From: Cephalopachus bancanus
Taxonomy: Eukaryota; Chordata; Mammalia; Primates; Tarsiidae
Assembly (NCBI GenBank): GCA_027257055.1
Contig: JAPVLO010000133.1
Span: 8,357,501 to 8,421,500, forward strand
Reading direction: 5' to 3'
DNA length: 64,000 bases
The notes beneath the pieces were generated by a model. It saw nothing but the letters and a program-made list of their open reading frames with translations. It searched no databases and was not told where the DNA came from. Each line of letters opens with the position of its first letter. Within the stretch, counting starts at the first letter, position 1. Positions 25,454-36,474 of this stretch are shown here, piece after piece. The translations under genes and the position numbers were made by a program.

Positions 25454-28170
25454 TGTTCTTTCTTTAGGCTTTTGGTAGGAGTGCTCATCTCTGCACTTCG
25501 CCTGGGGAGGACTTGTGGGCAACATCAGGAGCTTCTCCCCGGCCCTTTCTCCTGGAATCACTCTTGTTCCACAAGTTGTGAACTCAAGGTGAGACTTGTG
25601 CAAGTCAATTGGAATATGTATCACAATTATGACTTCACGGACTAGAGAAGCAACTGGGGTGGGACTCAAAACACACTGGATCGCCTGGAGACGGGCCTGT
25701 GCCAGGACTCTAGTCCTCTTCCTCGGAGAGACCCGCTGACCGGGGGACCACAATGGAGTCTTAGATCCTGGCGTCCTTGTCAGCACAGAGCCTGTATCCC
25801 ACAGCCCTGGGAAACCTTGGGCCGTGAACAGGACCCCATGGGAGGCCAGGAACGGCCAGGAGGCACGTATTTACTTGCTATGATGGTGCTATGGCATCAC
25901 ATTTTTCCAACATGGTAGCTGACATCCCCTCTCCAACTCCTGATCTTTCCAATGATGCAAGTTTGCCAATACTTGTCATACTTTTTGACTGCCCATGCAT
26001 CTTGTCTCTAGAACAAACTGTGACCTCTTAGGTACAACCACAGGCTCTGGCTGCCTTTCTGATCTCTGCTTGCTGTTATTGTTTCCCCTGGTGTCTTCCC
26101 TTAAGTGATGCCCTGGGCACTGCCATTCCATGCTGCTCTCCTTATCAGTGAGGATCAGCTGTATGGCCATGTGTCCCACTTTCTGCTCTGACCCTCAGCA
26201 GACAGTTGTCAAGAAACAGTGTCCCCTGCATCAGTGCAGTTCATTTTGCCTTGAAGACAGCAGTGTCCTCTGGTCCCTAAATAAGGAGGATCTTACTTCT
26301 GGGAAAATAGGATCTCTGGGATTCTATAACAGATTTATTCTAAGTAACTTTCCTTTCTGAGCTTTGTGATGTCTTTTCCAATGTTCTTCCAAGGCAGTTT
26401 GAGCATTTCTAACTATTTTACTGAAAGATGTTTTATCTGGGTCGGGACATTAAATCCAGAGTCATGAAAGAGTGCCCACTTGACAACAAACTTCCACATT
26501 TGGGATTATATGCTGCCCATTTCACCCTACCACCTAGAGCTCTTCAAGTTCACTGTCACCTGAACTGCACTGGTTTCTGTTGGTAAATGACAGGCAGGAC
26601 TTGTCCTCTTTTGAGAATGTTTTCTTAGGCTCTAGTTTCCTGCTTAATATATACTGAACTTTGACCCTACTTGTTGGTCCTAAAATGAGAGAAGATCAAG
26701 GCAGATTTCACAAAGAACAAGCACCTTGTACAAAATGAAATCTCCACTGGGTCTCCTGCCAGGAGAGGCCACTACCCTCTAAGAAATGGGATAAAGCTCA
26801 TCCCACTAGCCTCAGGGCTCAGGGGACACAGGTGTTCAACTCCTCCATGGACATCTCCACCCCACATTGTGGGGTCCACTGGTTTTCCATGGGGACCCCG
26901 GCTGGCATCAAACACACACAGAGGGAGTGCATTCCCGCAAAATGGTTTTGTAGCCCTTCCACCATTAAAATTATGGGTCTGATTTTCAGTACAGTCTTGT
27001 CCTGTAGCTTCAGAAGGTAATTTTTTTTCACTGCAGCATTATTTATTTATTTATTTAGTTAGTTAGTTTTGATCAATTTTTTTATTATGATATTGTGGGG
27101 TACAGTTAAGGGTTGGGTATATCAATATGCTTTGTTCAGGCACCCTTAGAGGGTAATTTTTTTAAAAATACTATCTTCCAATTTCACAGACTGTCTTGAG
27201 TTTATAGTCGACTAACATGACCCTGCGTCTGCTTTTCAAGGCTTCTATAATCCAGCCTACTGGACAATTTTTATACTGCCTCCCCCACCCCAACCACAAG
27301 CTGAAACTGCCCCAGAGGCCAATGCTCCACCTGCCTCTTGCCCCATCCCAATCGCACATCTGGGGCTCTCACCACCAGCTATAGGGGCCTTTCTCCTGCC
27401 TGACCTGTGCCAGAATCCCCTGCTGAAGGGCTACTTTCTGGGCCCACTTGGGTACCAACTGTATTCTCCTCAGTTTCCTTTCCACCCCACCCCCATCCTC
27501 CAGAAAGCATAGCTGAAGACAAGAGCGTGTACACAGATGGTTTATTTCAGATGTCAGCCCAAGGAATAGGAGTGGATAAAGCAGGGAAGGGTGGAAAGCC
27601 AGTACGAGGAGCATGTTGTTGCCTTGGTTCCCACTGTGGGCGACTGGGATCTGTGTTCCCAGGAGCTGCCAAGGAGCTGGACAGAATGCAGCTGGGACTT
27701 GTTCTGAGCAAGGAAAGGACATTTGTCACCAGCTCCCATCCTCCATGAGTTGACAGACACTGTCCCTGTGACTTTTTATGCCCCTCACCCTACCAAGTTG
27801 CTCACACAAGAGAGCCACAGGGTCCTCTCAGGAGTCACCTGGTGTTCTTGGAGTCCAGGAGATGCACAGTCACTGAAGCAAGGTATCATCAGGCCACAGC
27901 TCCACACACTCCCACAGCAGCACCTGTAATGAAAGACAGGCCACGAGAAGGCACGGGAGGCACAGAAAGTTCAGACCCACATCTGTGCACGCTGAGAGAG
28001 GCTTTCTGCGCCCAGCCTGTCGTCAGAATATTCGGTGACTTTCTGATTTTGTGGACTACAGTTGCTGATTTCTGCACCCACAACACATATTCCCAGCATA
28101 AGCCCAAGATGATAAATTGGACGCTTGCAATTAGCAACTCCAGGTCATCTATGTTTTTGTTTACTCAGCT
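25454..28170. other. Intergenic stretch, no gene seen
   Basis: About 2.7 kb. An AT-rich piece at about 27030-27160 may be a decayed LINE end. No gene, RNA or regulatory motif could be supported. Confidence 0.45.
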
Positions 28171-28179
28171 AGCGGAAGA

Positions 28180-28745
28180 TACGAGGTTCGACAATAGGTT
28201 TGTGAACCATCCTAGAAAAAGTGCTACATATCTCACTGCTGAAGATCACTATGGTCACCTTCAAAGTACTCCCCTTGGGAAACCAAGCACTGATGCCAGT
28301 GCCTAGTCCACTGTCAGAGTAATTTTGGAACTCTTTTTCTGGAATGGCCAGCAGAGTCGTCGTCGTATTACCCTTGATGTCCTGAATGTCATTAAATGTC
28401 TTCCTTTCAATATTTCTTTTATCTTCGGGTAAAGAAAAACATGATTGGAGGCCAGATCAGGTGAGGAGGGAGGGTGATCCAATACAGTTATGTGTACCGT
28501 GCTGCCAGTGTAAGCACACGGTGACAAGTTTACAAACTTGTCAGACTGCAACAAATCATGATGACAGATCTGATGGTCATTCCAGAAAAAGAGTTCCAAA
28601 ATTCCTTGAAGGGTTGATTAGGCACTGGCATCGGTGCATAGTTTCCCAAAGGGAGTACTTTGAAGGTGACAGTAGTGGTGCTCAGCAAGGAGGGATGGAG
28701 CACTTTTTCTAGGATGGTTCATGAACCTAACTGCCAGACCTCGTA
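28180..28745. mobile_element. Fold-back mariner element with 171-nt inverted arms
   Basis: The outer ends are inverted copies beginning 'tacgaggt' (28180, + strand) and ending 'acctcgta' (28745). The inverted similarity extends far beyond a normal mariner terminal repeat: about 28180-28350 pairs with 28574-28745. The right arm reads on the + strand as a transposase C-terminus (GLIRHWHRCIVSQREYFEGD). The 223-nt centre plus left arm read on the minus strand as the preceding catalytic region (HPPSSPDL, then YPKIKEILKGRH). The DD34D-type C-terminal end is therefore present twice, head to head. The transposase is non-functional. It lies about 4 kb upstream of the SAMD9L promoter. Confidence 0.75.
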
Positions 28746-29660
28746 TATTTTTTAAATGCCCCAGTGTTACTTTACTATGTGGGCTAAGTTTGGTCCATGA
28801 TAATATCCGACACAGTTATTGTGTCAAGATGTCCCCCTTCCCAGAAGTCTTCAGCATATTTGTTCTCCTGCTTTCCCCCATGTTTTACAAAGCTTCGTGT
28901 CAAAACCTGTTTCTTCTGTGTCACTTTTTCTTCCTTCCTCATTCTGTTTTTACTATGCCAAAAAAGTATACTAAACCAGAAAACTTCGAGGTTAATTAGA
29001 AGTTAGTTTTCCTAGATTCTAACTTGACTTAAGGGAAGATATGCTTTTCTAGGAGTCATAGAATTGCAAGTAGAAATCTGTGGACAACAAGGCTTATTGT
29101 CTCCCAGGATCGGCTCTCCCTTGGTATAAAGTCATAAAATATTTAGCTGCACTGTTACATGTGACTGTGTGGTCACCAAGCTTTGGTGTCAATTTGAGTG
29201 GGCTACACAATGCCCACATTAAACACTGTTTTAGATGTGTCTGTGACAGGTGTGTCAGCATCCGGCACTGGTGAAAGGACCAAGATGGAGTTGATACACC
29301 CAGTGAACAGCCATGTTAACACTGCTTGGCTTTGTCAGGTTTCTCTAGCAGTTCACTCTAACTTGCCCTTTAATCATGAGCCAAGAACAGAGCCAATTTC
29401 TCAGAGGTGGCTGTTGATAATTGTTTTACAACACCTCCCTAGCCTGCTCTGTAAACAAGTTAACCTACTCAGCCCTTTATGACCTTCATGACATAGACCC
29501 CATCACCATGGCAACAGTCATGTGACTGACCACCCATCTGCCTGCTCTCCATCACTTAAAGTCAGTACCTGCGCTTACCTGTCCCCTTTGAGAAGCCCAC
29601 CACCCAATCACCTTAACCACCTGCCTCTGTCAAAGGGAAAGTTTAAAAGCATTCAACTTC

Positions 29661-29739
29661 GGGCAACCCCCTGGGGTCCCACCCCACTGGGAACTCCTCT
29701 GTCCTCTCAATAAATCCTGCTTTAAAAATAAATTTTAAA
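29661..29739 (+). mobile_element. Short A-tailed retroposon, copy A (LTR R-region-like)
   Basis: A 60-nt body from 'gggcaaccccctggggtccc' through 'ctcaataaatcctgc', followed by an A-rich tail. It is bounded by 16-bp target duplications aaaagcattcaacttc (29645-29660) and aaaagaattcaacttc (29740-29755). The insertion site reads TT/AAAA, the L1 endonuclease preference. Sister copies lie at 36342-36424 and 43164-43225. Confidence 0.7.
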
Positions 29740-29832
29740 AAAAGAATTCAACTTCAAGCAGCCATTTGCCATTGCTTTGTTAAATACTGGCCAGGCCATG
29801 TGCTCTTTGAATTATGGTCGCCATGTTTCTTT

Positions 29833-30131
29833 CTTTTTTTTTTTTTGAGTTGAAGTCTCAGTTCATCACCCAGGCTTGAGTGCAGTGGCACACTCATGGC
29901 CACCCCAGCGTCAACCCACTGGGCTCAGGCAATCCCTCCGCCTCGGCCTTCCAAGTAGCGGGAACTACAGGAAAGCACTACCAGGCCTGGCTAATTTTTT
30001 AATTTATTGTAGAGATGAGGGCCCACCAAGTTGCCCAGGCTAGTCTCGAACCTACGGGCTCAGGCAATCCTCTCACCTTGGTCTCCCAAAGTGCTGAGAT
30101 TACAGGCTTGAGCCGCTATGCCTGGCTGACA
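29833..30131 (-). mobile_element. Alu, intermediate age
   Basis: Minus-strand Alu with a 12-T tail, flanked by ccatgtttctt (29821-29831 and 30132-30142). It shares parts of the lineage subfamily (gggctcaggcaatcc block) but not the full right-arm hairpin. Confidence 0.9.
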
Positions 30132-30305
30132 CCATGTTTCTTAACTTTGGCTCCCTTCCCTACCTTGGGGAGGTGAATCTCCTCTCTCTCACTCCAATTT
30201 ACTTTCCAAATAAACTATATTTTCCAATCTAACGTCTGTGCAATTCTTTGCATCTTTTGTGTGGCACTGGATTGCACCCCCCCCAGTGAGTCTGACCTAA
30301 CATTT

Positions 30306-30323
30306 TGGAGGCCCCGTTGAGAG
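30306..30323 (+). other. Retroviral primer-binding site, tRNA-Thr type
   Basis: tggaggccccgttgagag lies 3 nt after the LTR end. It matches the complement of a tRNA-Thr 3' end (TGGAGGCCCCGCTGGGA as I recall it) at all but a few of the distal bases. About 250 nt of possible leader follows before the GATA satellite. Confidence 0.55.
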
Positions 30324-30582
30324 ATTTTGACCTAACAACTGGTGAATGCAGTGCCCAAGTGGCTGGACAACACCCAGGCTGCTTAGGGACTGGTCACAAC
30401 AGAAGGTGGAGGAAAGAGGAAATCTCACCTTTTGTTACCTCACTGTGATTCCCTGGTTCTTAGGTCATTAGACTTGCACTAAATTACACCACCAGCTTTC
30501 TGGGAAAACCTGCTTGCAGATGGCAGACTGGGGACTTCTCAGCCTCCATAATCACATGGCTCAACTCTTTATGATAAATTTC

Positions 30583-30822
30583 CTTTTAGATAGATAGCTG
30601 ATAGATAGATAAATGCTAGATTAGATAGATATAGAGAGAGATAGATAGGGATAGATGATTGATAGATAGTAGAGAGATAGATAAAGTACGATAGATAAGC
30701 TAGCCTAGGGTAAGATAGATATAGACAGATGATAAATAGATGATAGATTGGGTAGGTAGCTAATAGGATAGACAGATAACATAGGCTAGATAGGCTAGGA
30801 TAAAGTAGATAGATAGGTAGAT

Positions 30823-30859
<37 letters not shown>

Positions 30860-30985
30860 GATAGATGATAGATAAGATAGGATAGATAGACCGGCTAGAT
30901 TAGGCTAGGCTAAGATAGATAAGAGCTGATAGATAAGATAAGATAGGCTAGATTAGGCTAGGCTAAGACAGATGTAGATAGATAG
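30583..30985 (+). repeat. GATA/TAGA satellite with higher-order variants
   Basis: About 400 nt of (AGAT)n interspersed with GCTAGATTAGGCTAGGCTAAG-like longer units, some of which recur (for example near 30895 and 30950). Degenerate except for a pure (GATA) core near 30823-30856. Confidence 0.93.
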
Positions 30986-31849
30986 AGCATAGCTTTAAGA
31001 GCTTATGTAGATATAAAAGCCTATATATGCTCTAGCTGGACAGATCCAGATCCATATCTAGATGCAGATCCAGATCCATACTGGTGTTTTACTTCCCGGG
31101 ACTGGCACAGGTGCTGGTTCTGAGAGTGTTTCAGAGGAACAGAATTTTCAGAATGAGTTTTCTGAGGTGGTTCTGGGATTTGGGGACTATACTTTTTGAA
31201 AATAGAAGAAAAAGATAAAACAAGGGAAAGAGGAAGAGTCCATTCATTTTGTCCCAGACATTCTTGCCTGGCTGTGCTCTAGAACCACTTAGGGACCTTT
31301 AAGACATGAGTGGTGCTTGGTCCTCCTCTTAGAGACAAATGGTTGTTCAGTAGATGTCCTGGGCATCTGCTTTTTTGAAAGCTCTCAGATGATGTTAACG
31401 TGCAATGTGGTTTGTGAAACACCACTCTATTGTGGGAAAAACAGTGAGACAGTAGAGGTGCAGGTGAGCCTGAGGGCTTGAAGGAAGTACATGTGTGTGA
31501 AACAGCCCCTCTGATGGGCTCCATTTTATCTTGTACATGGGAAGACGTGTCACGAGTTGGGAGTGATGAGGTTGAAATGGACAAGGGTGGGAAGGTGAGG
31601 ACCTACAAGATGATGCTTATTGAGAGAGAAAGACAAAGCTTAATAAAACACTGTAGATTGCTGGACATTGTACATCATGCTTTAGAATTTGGCAAAATTT
31701 GTCAAATGTTAAATTTATGTTTTTTAAAAGTATATATAGGAAAAAATGAAAGGGGGTAAACAATAGGAAATAGAGATTGTATTTGAGTAATATGGATTTT
31801 CTCTTTTTTATTCTGTATTTTTTGTTTGGAGATAAATTTTTACTATATT

Positions 31850-32010
31850 CGTAATAGAAGAGATAATGGTTTTTAGCTTTATTGAGGTATAATTAACATA
31901 CAAATAATTGCATACATTGAATCTACACATCCTGGTGAGTCTAGCCATGTATATGTGGTGTACCATCGCCACAATCAAGTGCCTAAACATATCTATCACC
32001 TCCAAAAAGA
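31850..32010 (-). mobile_element. Old L1 3'-end fragment
   Basis: 'ttttagctttattgaggtat' and 'aattaacatacaaataattg' are typical of reverse-strand ends of old mammalian L1 (L1M-type) elements. The subfamily is not determined. Confidence 0.55.
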
Positions 32011-32089
32011 AAAAATAATGTTTTAATTTTCAACAGATAATGAAACTGACGGTAACTCAGCAAGCAGAAGAGTTTAAGAGCACTGTGCT

Positions 32090-32450
32090 ATTTTTCTAGA
32101 GCTGCCATAACACACTGGCTGGCTTAAACAACAGAGATTTATTTTCTTACAGTTCTGGATGCTAGAAGTCCGGATCGCAGTGTCACCATGACTGGTGTAT
32201 TCTGCAGCCCCTCCTTGGCTTGCAGATGGCTGTCTTCCCCTGGTGTCTTCACGTGGTCTTAGCCCTCTGCCTGGGTCCAGCTCTCTCCTCTTATAAAGAT
32301 TCCAGTCACATTGAATTAGGGTCACTCTAATGACCTCATTTGAATCTAATTACCTTTTTAAAGAGCCTGTCTCCGAATGTCTCACATTCCAGGGCATTGA
32401 GGATTAGGATTTTAACATATGAATTTGGGAGCCCACAAGGCAATCCCTAA
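32090..32450. repeat. Old interspersed repeat, family not assigned
   Basis: 'ctgccataacacactggctg', 'aacaacagagatttattttc' and 'cagttctggatgctagaagt' are phrases of a common, diverged mammalian retroelement that I recognise but cannot name with certainty. It ends about 110 nt before the SAMD9L promoter duplication begins. Confidence 0.45.
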
Positions 32451-32555
32451 GAGGAGCTGAGATCACACTGAGTTTTATGGCTGTCCCTGGTATTTCTAAC
32501 CTCTCTGTACTGTAGGTGACTTTCATTTTTTCTTTATTTCTTGATCTTATGACTC

Positions 32556-32700
32556 AAAAACCTGTCTGGTGAATAGTTTCTAAGCAGTGGCTCAAATGTA
32601 TTGATACTTGTTTGTGATGCTATTTTAAAAATATCTCACATCCTTCCAAATCCAAGAAATTCCGTTCTCTAGAGAAACAGAAACTCTCTGCTTCTACTTC
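32556..32700 (+). promoter_or_regulatory. SAMD9L: SAMD9L proximal promoter P1
   Basis: This block lies just upstream of a candidate first exon and contains an ISRE at 32674-32685 and an ETS-like ACTTCCT at about 32695. No TATA box or CpG island is visible. A diverged copy of the whole block exists at 36107 onward. Human SAMD9L is interferon-inducible with a non-coding first exon well upstream of its single coding exon; the roughly 10.6-kb spacing to 43507 fits. Confidence 0.6.
32674..32685 (+). promoter_or_regulatory. Interferon-stimulated response element (ISRE)
   Basis: gaaacagaaact is an exact match to GAAANNGAAAC, the ISGF3/IRF site. It lies about 230 nt before the first-exon donor. Confidence 0.7.
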
Positions 32701-32905
32701 CTGCGTCTGCTCCTCCCTGAGCTCACACCTCGCGTCAGCATACCCAGCGAGAGCAGAGCCTCCGCAACTTCATGACTTTACTTTCAAAACAGAACCCTTC
32801 CGACCCAACGTCTGCTAGCCATCAGAAGGAAAACACGAAAGCCAGAGTTAAACAGCCTGTTCCAGGCTTCTGATCGCACAGGATGACGTCTTCAGGAAAA
32901 CCCTG
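32700..32905 (+). other. SAMD9L: SAMD9L non-coding exon 1 (candidate)
   Basis: A strong donor CCCTG|GTAAGT sits at 32905/32906. The upstream 200 nt are GC-richer than the surroundings and lack a long frame. The start site is not determinable from sequence; the left coordinate is a guess between the ISRE and the donor. The exon and donor are duplicated at 36474. Confidence 0.5.
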
Positions 32906-35900
32906 GTAAGTTAATGACTTATTAAACCTTTATTTGTTATGCCTAGGAGAGGACAGCTATTTTATTTAAATTGAGCTGTACTCTTTATATAAATACATGT
33001 TTGTACATAAACATATAAAAATATTAAAGTAATTAGAGAATTCATTATATTAAATGCATATCAGTATATTTAACTGAGAGACATTTTTTTAAGAGCTCTT
33101 CTAAAAGGAAATGCACCATTAAGCGTAATTAGGATGCTGAGAACCAGATCGCACGGCAAAAGGGTTTCTGGTCTCCACAAGCTGATGGGAAAGAGGACAG
33201 AGAAACGATGCCAAGAGGGTGCGGGATGTAAGTGTGGAAGACTGTACAAGGACCTGGGTCAGGGGTAATTATGCAAAATTGTCTTCACAACGTGAGACGT
33301 CATTTAGTTTCACAGCCATCAAAAATCACACCCTCCAGAGGCTAGCTCCCCTTCCGTTTAAATCTTTCATGGTCATCCGTTTTACACAGCAATCTGCTTG
33401 AAAACTAAAAAAATGCAATGCACGCTTCAGGAAAACGAAACTGATTTGCTCCTAGTTTCGGTCTGTCAGCCTCTCAGAGAGTGTGCCGCCCTCCCGGGCT
33501 GGTGCTGGGTGCTGAAGTGTTCTAGGAGTCTTGCAACAGAACTCCTCAGGGTGTGGCCACTGGGTGCTGCTGGGGACTCCTGGGGATGGGGCACCCGCAC
33601 TCAGCCCTGGAGGCTCTGCTGACTTGGCACTTCTTGTTTGCCATCACAGAGAAAATGGGCACCTGCATTCTTCTTCAATAATCAACACCACTAGCAAAAA
33701 GATCTGTGCCCCCAGTGGTCCTCAAACAAGAGACTGAAGGCCCCTAGGAAGCAGAAAGTTATGTCAAGGCAACCCCCAAAACGTGTCCACACTGATCATG
33801 ACAACCTTGATCTTTACTTAGTTCCAACAACATACTGAGTATGCTGATGCTTAAAATTGACACAGGGCAAACTATTTTCAAAGCAGTGCTGAATATCATA
33901 GGTTCAGATCACTATATACTCAAAGCTGCCATCATGTTAGAGGAGCAGAGATGGGAAATTGTAGCATTATAACATAATGCATAATAATTATTAGCACTAC
34001 AACATTATACTAGGTCCAAGGATATTATTAAATAATTTGGTATAGCATGTGGAGACAAACCTAACGAGTAAACAAGTACAATTTATAAAAAAGGTACAAT
34101 TAAAGTTTTGAAAAACAGCTTGCTCCTCATAGTATAAAAAATAACAGGCATACAGTCTCTTTTTCCATTTAAGAGAATAAAAGACTCCAGGTTTGGGGAC
34201 TAAACGTCAATGCTCCTACTGAGAAGAATATTTGCATCTCCCTGGTGTCTATTGGCAGAGTCTGGACACATGGAAGTGAGAGAAAGCTGTCACCTGCTAG
34301 TGGCGCAAAGTCCCTGTGCAGCATCTCCTGCACTAGACAGGGGCACACATGTGCCATGACCAGGTCGAGGCCACAGAGCTATAAAGAGGAGGACTCCACC
34401 TCTTTCTCTCTCTCTTTTCTCTAATTTACTTTCTAAATAAATGCTATTTTCCAATCTTAAAGAGAGAGAGAGAGAGAGAGAAGGGATCCAGGACAGAGGG
34501 AATCCCTGACCAGCTGCTTCATTTCCAGAATGCTGGGTCACACGAGATCGCTGACACCGGCTAAAACACAAGGAAACACCTGGGTCAGTCATTCCAGGCT
34601 TTCGGACACCCAGAGGGAGGAAGGATGGCTTGATGACGGAAAGGGGATCCCAGCTGAGAGTGGGGCTTGCGTCTGACCAGAACAGAGGGCATCTTGACAG
34701 GGGTCAGCCCCTGGCCAGGGGATCATCTACCCAGCAGAGTACTGAGGCTTGGAGCCCAGGGCCCTGGAGTCAAGGAACCTCCTGCAGGGAAAACCCTGTG
34801 AGGAATGGCCTCCTTCAGGGCTGAGGGTGACACACAGAATGTGACAATTTGTGTGATGACACTGGGGCCCCTGCAAGAACTGCAGGAGGAAATGTACTTG
34901 GTAATTTCCCCTTCCATTCAACAGAGCTTTCTTTTCACTCTTCATGACCAGATGATAGAAGCTGGGATCAGTTCTGGCCTAACGGGCAGCACAGAACAAA
35001 ACATTTCCCAGGTTTCTGTCTGGGATTCCAGCCAAGTGAAATAATTACTCTGCAAAGATGAGGAAGTCCTTTGACCCCCAAATGTTGCTAGTTTGAGGGT
35101 TTTCAGAAATGCATTACTTTTAACCATTCTCAGAACATTCGTTAATCATTTACCAAATGTGTATCAGGAAGCTATCAGTGCTGGGTACTGTAAGTGAGCA
35201 AAGTATAAACAAAATTGTCCTTGTGGAATGCACAGAATGATGGGTGGGACAGAAAGTGAACAAGGCAAAAAGGTGAAAACATATGGAGCATATGATTGTT
35301 GAAAGTCCTAAGTTGAGAGAAAACAACAATAGTAATACAGCCAGAGGAGGAATAGGAAGTGTGGGAGGTGGGAGGAGGCTTGCAGTAGGGCAGCCTAGCA
35401 GTACCTCCTGGGAGGCTGACAGGGACCGAGGGTCTGGGGAAGTGAGGGAGTGAGCCTGGTAGGGGTCCAAGGCCATTCCGGGGAGAGAACTGGCACAAAG
35501 GTTGGACCCTGGGCAGGTACTGCCTGCAGACAGCAGGGAGATTGGGGTGGGGCAGACTTAGAGAGGAAAGTATGGTTTGGTGTGGCATCAGGGCTGACTA
35601 GGACAGGTCAGGTGGAACTGTGGCTCGTGATGATGTGGCTTTCACTCTGAGTCAGGCAGCAAGCCACTGGGGAGGCTAGGCAGAACACCGGTGGAATGTT
35701 GCTCGCAGTTTGACAAGGTCACCTCGATGGCTCCTTTGGGAAGTCCCTGAAGGGATCAGTGACAGCGAGAGAGAAACTGGTGAGAGAGCTCTTCCCGTCA
35801 CCCAGGAGGTAGTGATCACAGATGGTCAAATGAGGCATGGACCGGGTGGTAGAGGCCACAGAGGGTCAAATGAGGGATATATTTTGAAGACACAGACCAA

Positions 35901-36100
35901 GGTCTTTGCTCCACTTTGCATGAGGAATGCTGCAGGAGGGAAAGTGTAAGCTGCAACATATTCCTGGATATTGATCTCTCTTATTACTGAAGTGTTTAAG
36001 CATAGAAAGAGACACTGCCTGGGAAAGGGGTATTCCTTTCACTATGCTTTCACATTTTCTTTATGTTTGAAAATTTTCATAGTAGAAAGGTAGAAAGAAA
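32906..36100 (+). other. SAMD9L: SAMD9L first intron, proximal part
   Basis: Contains an LTR fragment (about 34360-34462), a GA microsatellite (34461-34482) and old repeat-like sequence near 35130-35350. No further exon is evident before the second promoter-like block. Confidence 0.45.
34360..34462 (+). mobile_element. LTR fragment of the same family as 29290-30302
   Basis: 'ctaatttactttctaaataa' and 'gctattttccaatctt' match the segment at about 30195-30235 of the larger LTR ('caatttactttccaaataaa', 'tattttccaatct'). A TATA-like 'agctataaag' lies just before. An AG microsatellite follows. Confidence 0.5.
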
Positions 36101-36287
36101 ATCTGTTCCATAAACAGTTTCTAAGCAACAGTCTAGTCCATTGCACTTTTTGACTGTGATATCATTTTACTAGGTAATAGATTCTCAACAAATATATCCT
36201 GAGGCAAACTGAACAAGAGCCAGGTCTGTTACACCCACCTCTACTTCCTCATAGCTGCCTTCCAGAACGTTCCTGGCAAATTCTCAA

Positions 36288-36299
36288 GAAAAGGAAACT
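36288..36299 (+). promoter_or_regulatory. ISRE-like motif in the duplicated promoter
   Basis: gaaaaggaaact matches GAAANNGAAAC exactly. Its position relative to the donor differs from the P1 ISRE, so it is not simply the aligned copy. Confidence 0.5.
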
Positions 36300-36341
36300 T
36301 ATCTAAGGAGTCAGGTCACAGAGCCTCATGAAGACTTGTTT

Positions 36342-36424
36342 ATTTTATTTATTTATTTATTTTAGCAGGATTTACTGAGAGGACAGAAAAGCTCCCAGAG
36401 TAGGAGGGGACCTGAGGGGTTACC
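36342..36424 (-). mobile_element. Short A-tailed retroposon, copy B
   Basis: Minus-strand body with 'ctgtcctctcagtaaatcct' and an ATTT-rich tail, flanked by exact 15-bp duplications catgaagacttgttt (36327-36341 and 36425-36439). It inserted inside the duplicated SAMD9L promoter/exon block. Confidence 0.75.
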
Positions 36425-36474
36425 CATGAAGACTTGTTTCTAACAGAAAAGTGGAAGTTTTCAGAAAAGCCCTG

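Larger units (their letters stand above)
29290..30302 (+). mobile_element. ERV LTR (about 0.6 kb without its insertions), + strand, with a decayed U5 end
   Basis: The right end is supported by '...tctgacctaaca' (LTR end CA at 30302), a 3-nt spacer and a primer-binding-site match at 30306. An AAATAAA-type signal in 'tccaaataaactatattttc' (about 30207) precedes the U5 region. Two later insertions split it: a tiny A-tailed retroposon (29661-29739) and an Alu (29833-30131). The left end is uncertain. A fragment of the same LTR family recurs at about 34360-34462. No gag, pol or env could be recognised to its right. Confidence 0.55.
36107..36474 (+). promoter_or_regulatory. SAMD9L: Duplicated SAMD9L promoter/exon block P2 (alternative first exon candidate)
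   Basis: Aligns by eye with 32556-32905: 'aaacagtttctaagca' versus 'gaatagtttctaagca', 'ctctacttcct' versus 'cttctacttcct', and 'ttttcagaaaagccctg|gtaagt' versus 'tcttcaggaaaaccctg|gtaagt'. The donor is at 36474/36475. A small retroposon (36342-36424) has since inserted inside it. It retains an ISRE-like motif at 36288. It may be an alternative promoter or a relic; transcript evidence would decide. Confidence 0.55.

Noticed and set aside
30583..30985. Possible CRISPR-like array from regularly repeated units
   Set aside because: It is a eukaryotic GATA microsatellite without unique spacers.
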